This document shows, in pieces, positions 36,201 to 40,771 of a DNA stretch of 64,000 nucleotides. The stretch is taken from the NCBI RefSeq assembly GCF_040834005.1, contig NZ_CP162129.1:5420240-5484239 (forward strand). The letters run 5' to 3'. The notes beneath the pieces are model-generated. The model was not told the origin of the DNA. It was given only the letters and a program-made list of their open reading frames with translations, and did no database searches. Both the position numbers and the translations under genes were made by a program. The first letter of the stretch is position 1. Every line of letters begins with the position of its first letter. Source of the DNA: Paenibacillus sp. PL2-23. GTDB lineage: Bacteria; Bacillota; Bacilli; Paenibacillales; Paenibacillaceae.

Positions 36201-36458
36201 GTCACCATCCGAATAACGGTGGAGGAAGGCTGTGCGCTTATTGAGGTTCGTGATAATGGAGCTGGCATTCCAGCAGAGAAGCTTCATTCCCTACTGCTGG
36301 TCCCTTCCGCAGGCCAGGGCAGCGTCGGCCTATACAATACGAATCGACGACTGAAGCAAATCTACGGACAGGGGCTGCGAATCGCAAGCAAGCCTGGCGA
36401 AGGCACGACCGTCTCCTTTATCATTCCGATGCGGCGTGAGGCGATTGATCCTTATTAG
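33288..36458 (+). CDS. Hybrid sensor kinase with two kinase modules (HisKA/HATPase, receiver, LytS-type His_kinase/HATPase)
   Basis: A 1056-residue protein. Order: an N-terminal membrane segment, an extracellular jelly-roll-like region (about 40-210, HGEWEFYPNALFT, VPGSWGSP) typical of 7TMR-DISM sensors, seven membrane segments (about 220-420), HisKA with His in NTSHELRTPLHGIMN, HATPase (GVGLGLSICKQLVELHGGEL), a receiver with Asp in LVITDVMMPGMSGYEL, then a second LytS-like kinase with QAQIQPHFLFNALNSI and a second HATPase (GSVGLYNTNRRLK). Two complete kinase modules on one chain are unusual. No good ribosome site is visible before the ATG at 33288. It is divergent from the transporter-cyclase operon (175 bases apart). 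Confidence 0.88.
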   Translation: MMNNPTKHIVKHLLFCLLFLSLSLTLRWVWNDMNKIPDQPQAVGGVIDLRGWDFQHSRTITLHGEWEFYPNALFTQATLAALPSPVSAQYLQVPGSWGSPSNGQEKPAFGYGTYRLRILVDQPLHQPYVFWFHRIETSSLVEVNGERSALFGLPAERAEDYRPKVKAYTADYIGNGVQEIELLIQAANYDNPSNGGLIGPVRFGSQAAVDTEHFYSIGFQFVVFFVFLLHALYAFLLFMFSGKQGPFLTFFLLLLFAAMFVISDHERLLQLWLSLNYTWDMKIRLISYMWMSYFNLKLMRSFAGPASHSSARPFRAFTVALSCYTGFILVVPVTLVHYTFSVHIFTFFYLLPLGWSLVMIILMIKRNVADALYILFALSSIIASALGGIFFKTYTYDTQFYPIDILAAMVGFSAYGFKRFFRNAKERDELNERLRESDRRKDQFLANTSHELRTPLHGIMNIALAAARRGQESQGGSGGPDLELLIRLSSRMSRMLDDLLDAARLQDGRIRLDRKPLQMQSVALGVIGMLDFMLRGRPVRLEMNIQEETPPVWADEQRIIQVIYNLLHNAIKFTEQGVIVIRAEVQSQHLVIEVADTGVGMEKDTMSRIFKPYEQGAIGIENGSGVGLGLSICKQLVELHGGELTVRSEPGRGSSFTFQLPLADASQLQNLDAASHSNDIVTSLGDGLEEGYSSQYTGNTEVASSLYPSVLHPMLSLNKQGITTILAVDDDPVNLNVLTTILTDETIRLRTAASGDEAIAMLDEEQWDLVITDVMMPGMSGYELTKRIRERFSMSELPVLLLTARSQLTDTYTGFSSGANDYVTKPVDALELQYRIWSLTMLKKSVDEGLRMEAASLQAQIQPHFLFNALNSILALSSVDLERMNKLGEAFTSYLRISYQFISAGKLVRLSQELELVDAYLYIEKERFEDRLSIVWDADRDLQLLIPPLTIQPLVENAVKHGAVSRAKGGTVTIRITVEEGCALIEVRDNGAGIPAEKLHSLLLVPSAGQGSVGLYNTNRRLKQIYGQGLRIASKPGEGTTVSFIIPMRREAIDPY

Positions 36459-36484
36459 ACTGTTTCGCTATTGCTGCAGAGGAG

Positions 36485-36514
36485 TTGCTTCACGAAAAGC
36501 ATCGATGCTATAAT
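36485..36514 (+). promoter_or_regulatory. tRNA-Arg promoter
   Basis: TTGCTT (36485-36490), 18 bases, TATAAT (36509-36514), ending 12 bases before the tRNA. The perfect -10 supports it. Confidence 0.7.
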
Positions 36515-36526
36515 GTATATCGTTGC

Positions 36527-36603
36527 GCGCCCGTAGCTCAGCAGGATAGAGCGACAGTTTCCTAAACTGCAGGTCGTACGTTCGAATCGTATCGGGCGCG
36601 CCA
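36527..36603 (+). tRNA. tRNA-Arg (anticodon CCT)
   Basis: A 77-base tRNA with encoded CCA. The acceptor stem GCGCCCG/CGGGCGC is perfect, the D stem is GCTC/GAGC, the anticodon loop TTCCTAA gives CCT (reads AGG), and the T arm carries TTCGAAT. The first anticodon-stem pair is A-C and one T-stem pair is G-T. It marks the left border of an AT-rich accessory region, as tRNA genes often do. Confidence 0.93.
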
Positions 36604-36624
36604 TACTTATACTTCGACACATTG

Positions 36625-36655
36625 ACCCGCTATTTCTTACGAATAGCGGGTTTAT
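36625..36655 (+). terminator. Terminator after tRNA-Arg
   Basis: A 10-bp stem ACCCGCTATT/AATAGCGGGT with a 7-base loop, then TTATTT, 21 bases after the tRNA. Confidence 0.8.
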
Positions 36656-36674
36656 TTGTACACTGGTTGGAGAA

Positions 36675-37049
36675 ATGGGGAGGCCTACAAAATTGCAAAA
36701 AGTAATCCCTGCATTTCGCATAACGGATTATGAAAGAAGTAAGTCGTTCTATGTGGAGGGATTGGGCTTCCATGTGGACTGGGAACATCGATTTGAACCG
36801 AATTTCCCTGTTTTTGTTCAAATCACCAAAGATCACATGACTATTTATTTGACGGAGCATGCTGGAGACTGTCAGGTCGGTGGATTAATCCATTTATTCG
36901 TCCCCCATGTGGATAGCTGGTACAACGAATTATTGAGCAAACACGAGATCCTTGTCATTGAGCCTCCCCACGAAGATCTTGAAGGACTTCGCATGATGAC
37001 AATCACTGATCCTGATGGAAATCAATTACGAATTTGTACACGTCTATAA
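36675..37049 (+). CDS. VOC-family (glyoxalase/bleomycin-resistance-type) protein
   Basis: A 124-residue single VOC domain: VIPAFRITDYERSKSFYVEG at the N-terminus, a central VPHVDSWYNELL helix, and the closing TITDPDGNQLRICT strand with its acidic/His metal-type positions. Small dimeric proteins of this type include bleomycin-binding resistance proteins (no enzyme activity) and glyoxalases or dioxygenases; PTLEVR-type residues do not settle which. Base composition is lower in GC than the genes left of the tRNA. A GGAG site lies upstream of the ATG. Confidence 0.82.
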   Translation: MGRPTKLQKVIPAFRITDYERSKSFYVEGLGFHVDWEHRFEPNFPVFVQITKDHMTIYLTEHAGDCQVGGLIHLFVPHVDSWYNELLSKHEILVIEPPHEDLEGLRMMTITDPDGNQLRICTRL

Positions 37050-37085
37050 CCGCAACGCGATCGCTAGCGCTTCTGAAGGTGAGGC

Positions 37086-37823
37086 TCAGGACTTTTCGGC
37101 TGATATCATCAGAAACATGGGCCTTCGCCATTCATCCTTCATTTCAGGAATGTTGTGCAGCATTTCCTCTGAAGGAACAGGTTCCTTCACCGCTCTAATG
37201 CTGAAGCCAGCGTCGATTAAATGATTTATGTACGTTGATAATGTTCGGTGATATTTAATCACGTTGTCCACTAGAAATGATGTTTCACGAACCCCCTCAT
37301 TCTGGTAGGAGTCGACCGCCCAGTGCAGCCGATTATTGTAATCATCGTAATACCAATCTTGTTCGGCTCGGCAAGTAAAAATGGGATGTTCAACGGAAAA
37401 TACAAATGCCCCTTTAGCTTTCAGGCAAGTATATACCTTATGGCAGATGGCTTCAAAAGACTCGATATAATGAAAGGCTAATGAACTGATCACCACGTCA
37501 AATTGCGCTTCTGTGAAATGAATGTCTTCAATCGGCATTTTAATAAAAGTAATCATAGGGTCGTCCGTCAGCTCACGAGCTTTTTGAAGCATTCTTTCGG
37601 ATAAATCTACTCCGACCACTGAACTTGCTTGCTGCTCCCGAGCATACCGGCAATGCCATCCAAAACCGCAGCCCAAATCCAGAACACTCTTGTTTTGCAA
37701 CTCTGGCAATAAGGCTTGCAGCACATGCCATTCCCCTGCGGCCTCTAAGCCTTTCACTGAGCGGGGCATTTTTTTATACGCTGAATAAAAATTCACATCA
37801 TCATACTTGTTTTGCTTCATCAA
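37086..37823 (-). CDS. Class I SAM-dependent methyltransferase
   Basis: A 245-residue methyltransferase. The SAM-binding motif I is VLDLGCGFGWHCRYA, followed by the acidic VVGVDLSERML, motif post-I, and FDVVISSLAFHYIE (motif II/III region). The C-terminal part is similar to small-molecule methyltransferases of the UbiE/BioC superfamily. Substrate unknown. Convergent with the VOC gene (36 bases apart), same reduced GC content, so both may have arrived together at the tRNA border. An AGGAGTG-like site lies upstream of the ATG at 37823. Confidence 0.87.
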   Translation of the reverse strand: MMKQNKYDDVNFYSAYKKMPRSVKGLEAAGEWHVLQALLPELQNKSVLDLGCGFGWHCRYAREQQASSVVGVDLSERMLQKARELTDDPMITFIKMPIEDIHFTEAQFDVVISSLAFHYIESFEAICHKVYTCLKAKGAFVFSVEHPIFTCRAEQDWYYDDYNNRLHWAVDSYQNEGVRETSFLVDNVIKYHRTLSTYINHLIDAGFSIRAVKEPVPSEEMLHNIPEMKDEWRRPMFLMISAEKS

Positions 37824-37983
37824 TCCTGCACTCCTGTCATGGTTCTTATTCCGAACTTGTATGATTCATTTGTCTTTCCCATTGCACCATATTATAACGC
37901 AAATGCCCATATTCGCTTTTATATATGTTTGATTTTCGTTCATTTTCTTATTGTATTTACATGTCAATAACCATTATTTAAAG

Positions 37984-38012
37984 TTCACTTCTTTTTCCAA
38001 TTGTGTTATCAT
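37984..38012 (+). promoter_or_regulatory. Candidate antitoxin RNA promoter
   Basis: TTCACT (37984-37989), 17 bases, TATCAT (38007-38012), reading toward the toxin gene in antisense. Start near 38018. Confidence 0.4.
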
Positions 38013-38023
38013 ACCTATAAAGA

Positions 38024-38048
38024 AGCCGAGTGCTGCTAACACTCGGCT
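38024..38048 (-). terminator. Probable terminator of the toxin mRNA
   Basis: Read on the minus strand, a 9-bp stem AGCCGAGTG/CACTCGGCT with a 7-base loop, followed by TCTTTAT. On the plus strand the same hairpin would sit at the 5' end of the antitoxin RNA. Confidence 0.55.
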
Positions 38049-38095
38049 CAACAATTGGCTTGGATGGGATTTCCCTTCTGAGTGAATCAGGAAAA

Positions 38096-38133
38096 AAACC
38101 CACCTATGGCGCTAACCTTGGGGTGGGTTTTTA
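38096..38133. terminator. Rho-independent terminator at the toxin 3' end
   Basis: AAACCCACC/GGTGGGTTT stem with T-runs on both sides, so active on both strands. On the plus strand it ends the proposed antisense RNA. On the minus strand it lies just behind the toxin stop codon. Confidence 0.65.
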
Positions 38134-38226
38134 CTTTCTCTTGTTGTTAGAATTAATGTATGTTAAAAGTGCAAGGATAAACGATCCAAACAGAAACATG
38201 ATCGTTAGCGCATCCTTAACCTCCAT
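38131..38226 (-). CDS. Putative holin-like type I toxin (Hol_Tox family)
   Basis: A 31-residue peptide. It starts MEVKDALTIMFLFGSFI and continues as a single hydrophobic segment ending ALLTYI and a polar NSNNKRK tail. The DAL-x-x-M-x-x-FG-x-FI-x-x-LLTYI pattern is that of putative holin-like toxins (relatives of TxpA/YonT/BsrG), which insert in the membrane. The start has an unusually strong site, AAGGAGGTGA, 6 bases upstream, typical of type I toxins whose translation is blocked by RNA folding. A TATAAT lies on the minus strand at 38289-38284, giving a 5' leader of about 50 bases. The gene sits alone in the AT-rich island beside a probable antisense RNA. Confidence 0.8.
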   Translation of the reverse strand: MEVKDALTIMFLFGSFILALLTYINSNNKRK

Positions 38227-38283
38227 GGCCTCACCTCCTTTCGAAGGGAAACCATGCCCACCCAAGATTCAATTGTCCTTCCT

Positions 38284-38312
38284 ATTATACCATCATCTAC
38301 CACTCAAAATGA
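38284..38312 (-). promoter_or_regulatory. Candidate toxin promoter
   Basis: On the minus strand a perfect TATAAT (38289-38284) with TTCATT 18 bases upstream. Start near 38277, giving a leader of about 50 bases before the toxin ATG. Confidence 0.5.
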
Positions 38313-38361
38313 AGAACAAATGTTCGGTTTTTTTAATGATCTTAAACTCGTTAATTTCGTC

Positions 38362-38476
38362 TAACGTTTCGTATATTCACGACGCCTGTCAAATGCCAGG
38401 TGTGTCCACAGCAACCACATCTTCGAATTTATTTCTGGGTCCGAGGGCTAATGCCCGATGAGTGAATATGGTGTTA
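38362..38476 (-). repeat. Cassette-boundary-like structured element, copy A (attC-like)
   Basis: A 115-base element bounded by TAAC and GTTA, with inner arms TATTCACG-type and GTGAATAT, and interior small hairpins (CCTG/CAGG; GGGC-TAAT-GCCC). The minus-strand 3' boundary reads GTTAGAC, which fits the GTTRRRY core of integron attC sites. It starts 26 bases after the stop codon of a small minus-strand gene. It is related along its whole length to copy B at 39116-39234, with compensating changes in the stems. No integrase is in the window, so function is unproven. Confidence 0.6.
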
Positions 38477-38502
38477 TAGGATGTCGGGGCTCCTTCCAAT
38501 TC

Positions 38503-39077
38503 TCATTCAAAATCCTTAAAATCATCTATGTAGTATCCCTTCGAAGTCCAACTATCTTTAGATTGTTGATAAATGTCTTTAATTATTCTATTTGGTGGTC
38601 CACATCTTGTTAATAGCCAATCCTTAATAAATTCAATATCCTTATTCTCATCATTCCAGATAAAATCCATAATCCCTGACTCTATTGCTCCACTATCCGG
38701 AACATATATCACAAAACGAGCTCCTGTATATATCATTATTTCATAGGAGATACTTCGAAGAGATTTCTGAAAATCATATTCCAGATCATTAAGTATAAAT
38801 GTTAACCATCTTGTATAATGATCTATAAAACACACTCTCTCTGAAAATGTAAATGAAGTCCACATGGGCCATCGAGTTCTATTGTTCCTCCAAGTTCATC
38901 ATGACTAACAAGCCATTCCTTCCTAATATCTCGAGTATTATTACTTTGAAGATCTTTAATAAACATCTTTGTTCTAGGAAATCGCTCTTGGCCTGAAGAA
39001 TTTAATTCATTACATAAGGTTGTTATATCTTTTTCATTTAGGTTATGGCTTAAATAAGCCGTAAAGTTCATCCCCAT
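38503..39077 (-). pseudogene. Small unknown gene interrupted by a frameshift
   Basis: Two overlapping frames read as one protein of about 190 residues. The first frame runs from the ATG at 39077 (MGMNFTAYLSHNLNEKD, with AAAGGAG upstream) to about 38860; the second runs from there (SFTFSERVCFIDHYTRW) to a stop at 38503, ending GYYIDDFKDF. The join lies at a CATTTACATTTT stretch near 38850-38860, where a one-base change would restore a continuous frame. No family is recognised. It is AT-rich and lies precisely between the two structured elements, like the cargo of a gene cassette. A sequencing error cannot be excluded. Confidence 0.6.
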
Positions 39078-39115
39078 GAACAAGCTCCTTTAACTCGTCT
39101 TTCCCCGATTTCCGA

Positions 39116-39234
39116 TAACGTTCTTTGTATTCACGACGTCCGACGAATGTCGAATGTGTCCGGCTGGTACAGCCCCTCTGCCAATATCTCCTGCCGGACC
39201 GAGGGCGTTAGCCCGATGCGTGAATATGGTGTTA
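39116..39234 (-). repeat. Cassette-boundary-like structured element, copy B (attC-like)
   Basis: A 119-base element, TAAC...GTTA at its ends, with GTATTCACG and CGTGAATAT as outer arms, GTCCGGC/GCCGGAC as an inner stem, and three small hairpins (GAC-GAAT-GTC, GGCTG-GTA-CAGCC, GGGC-GTTA-GCCC). Like copy A, it begins 26 bases after the stop codon of a small minus-strand gene. This repeated gene-then-element order is that of integron gene cassettes. Confidence 0.6.
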
Positions 39235-39260
39235 TGTGAAGTACCTGACTTCTAGGAATA

Positions 39261-39674
39261 TCAATCAAAAATCTTATTTAAATTTTTTACAAGTTCATTC
39301 AAATAGGTTTGATCCGATTCAATATTAAACGTTAATTCATTGTCCTTATCATGTCTCTCTCTAAAAGTTCCCTTTACTTCTATATATCCTCTGGTTTTAT
39401 ACTCAATATTCAATTCTAATGTTCCTTCAGAATTATTTAATTTAGCTACTCCCTTACATCTTTTATGTGCCTCTATTAATTCTAAATAGAACAATCTAAT
39501 ATCTTCAATTGAGATCCAAAGAATACCTGAAACTGAATAATTTCCACTTTTGATTTCTATTTCTGCAGCATCAATTGTCTCATAGTAGTTCTTCTTTTCT
39601 GTATCATTCATATCAGAATAAAGTGTTAATATTATCAGGCCCTCATCACATTTAATGATTTGAATGGTTTTCAT
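39261..39674 (-). CDS. Small protein of unknown function, possibly an immunity-type protein
   Basis: A 137-residue acidic, beta-rich protein without signal or membrane segment. The C-terminal half (SGILWISIEDIRLFYLELIE, KGVAKLNNSEGTLELNIEY, YIEVKGTFRER, FNIESDQTYLNELV) resembles small immunity-type proteins such as the WapI-like/DUF6228 group, a weak recognition only. The ATG at 39674 is chosen because AGAGGTTAGA lies just upstream; the frame is open further to 39752 without a site. It is strongly AT-rich and followed after 26 bases by structured element B. Confidence 0.6.
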   Translation of the reverse strand: MKTIQIIKCDEGLIILTLYSDMNDTEKKNYYETIDAAEIEIKSGNYSVSGILWISIEDIRLFYLELIEAHKRCKGVAKLNNSEGTLELNIEYKTRGYIEVKGTFRERHDKDNELTFNIESDQTYLNELVKNLNKIFD

Positions 39675-39883
39675 ATCTCTAACCTCTTTGTAAATTAATT
39701 TAAATGGATTTTCAGGTATTTCACATAACTCTTTATTTACGCACCTCTCCATAATACTAAATCAATTGGACATTTCCAACTATATTCGCGATTGGCAATA
39801 GTTGGCAGGTAATGGTACTATAGGGAGAGAATGCTTGACCGATAAAGGTGGCTTTTTAGTCCTCCATGAAAGCAGGTACATGT

Positions 39884-40366
39884 ATGAAAAATATCATTTC
39901 AAGCTCGTTATTATTACTATTATTTTTGACAGCATGCAGCCATCTACCTCAAGCTGAACAACCGACTATGACTGAAACCGGTCGCAGTACTCCAACAGCA
40001 AGTATGACAAGTACATCTCAACCTACAGAACCAATTGAACCTTCGTATATAGTTGAAGAATTCCAAGGTGAAGCACTGGAGATCGTTAATTTAATTAATT
40101 TAAGAGTCCAATACTTATGGGAAGATAATGAAAGTGAATACAGCAAATTAATCTATGAGGATAGTCCTTTACAATCATTCCCTCTTTACAAAATTACGAA
40201 ATTGAAATTGACAAGTGAAATAAACATCCAAGAACACAAAAATGTGTACCAAGCCGTAGTAAGTGTACAAGAATATCGAATGGACGGCGATCAACACAAC
40301 AAAACTTATGTGCTTTTGAAAAGTAAAGAAAACAATGGTGTGTGGAAAATACAAGATATTGACTAG
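39884..40366 (+). CDS. Lipoprotein of unknown function
   Basis: A 160-residue predicted lipoprotein. The signal peptide ends with the lipobox LTAC, then a Thr/Pro/Ser-rich linker (TETGRSTPTASMTSTSQPTE) and a globular domain of about 100 residues with alternating strands (KLKLTSEINIQEHKNVYQAV, TYVLLKSKENNGVWKIQDI) resembling small NTF2/DUF4878-like surface domains. The ATG at 39884 gives the best signal; an in-frame ATG at 39866 adds six residues. AT-rich, island member. Confidence 0.7.
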   Translation: MKNIISSSLLLLLFLTACSHLPQAEQPTMTETGRSTPTASMTSTSQPTEPIEPSYIVEEFQGEALEIVNLINLRVQYLWEDNESEYSKLIYEDSPLQSFPLYKITKLKLTSEINIQEHKNVYQAVVSVQEYRMDGDQHNKTYVLLKSKENNGVWKIQDID

Positions 40367-40395
40367 CATAAATAAGTAGGTTGGGAGCGTGTCCG

Positions 40396-40656
40396 ATGCT
40401 GATTTTTATAGCTCCAGCTGTTGTATGGTTGATCATCTTGTTCTTCACTTCAGCCGAGTTTTATACCCGGTTCAGCATGGCCAAGTCCATACTTCTGTCT
40501 ACTCTTCTCAATATTGTCCTATTTGTTATCTGTACGTTGATATGGTTTTCCGCCGAATCGGATGGACTGGCCCAGTTGATCGGTAGCACTATTTATGCGG
40601 GTCTATGTGGCTTGTGCACAATGAGTATTGTACTAATCATGATTCTGTTGCATTGA
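40396..40656 (+). CDS. Small membrane protein of unknown function
   Basis: An 86-residue protein with three predicted membrane segments (LIFIAPAVVWLIILFF, LLSTLLNIVLFVICTLIWF, IYAGLCGLCTMSIVLIMILL). The ATG at 40396 follows GGGAG by 8 bases and lies 29 bases after the lipoprotein stop, so the two may be co-transcribed. No family recognised. Confidence 0.6.
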   Translation: MLIFIAPAVVWLIILFFTSAEFYTRFSMAKSILLSTLLNIVLFVICTLIWFSAESDGLAQLIGSTIYAGLCGLCTMSIVLIMILLH

Positions 40657-40720
40657 TCCAAGAAGAAAAAACAACAGGAAACCCGCCTGTAGTGCGTGAG
40701 ACATTGCCGATTCGAAAAAA

Positions 40721-40757
40721 GAAAGACAGCTCCTTAAAGCTTCGGATGCTGTCTTTC
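40721..40757 (-). terminator. Terminator of the SLH-protein gene
   Basis: GAAAGACAGC/GCTGTCTTTC, a perfect 10-bp stem, with TTTTTT following on the minus strand, 15 bases after the gene end. Confidence 0.85.
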
Positions 40758-40771
40758 CTGCATAAGATCCC

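Larger units (their letters stand above)
38018..38133 (+). ncRNA. Probable antisense antitoxin RNA of the holin-like toxin
   Basis: A transcript from the promoter at 37984-38012 would run through a stable hairpin (38024-38048) to a rho-independent terminator at 38096-38133 (AAACCCACC/GGTGGGTTT followed by T-run), about 115 bases. It would be fully complementary to the 3' region of the toxin mRNA, the layout of TxpA/RatA and BsrG/SR4 type I pairs. Existence is inferred from the signals and the toxin, not shown. Confidence 0.5.

Noticed and set aside
38030..38461. 143-codon plus-strand frame
   Set aside because: It crosses the toxin gene, a terminator and structured element A; the minus-strand toxin and RNA signals explain the region better.
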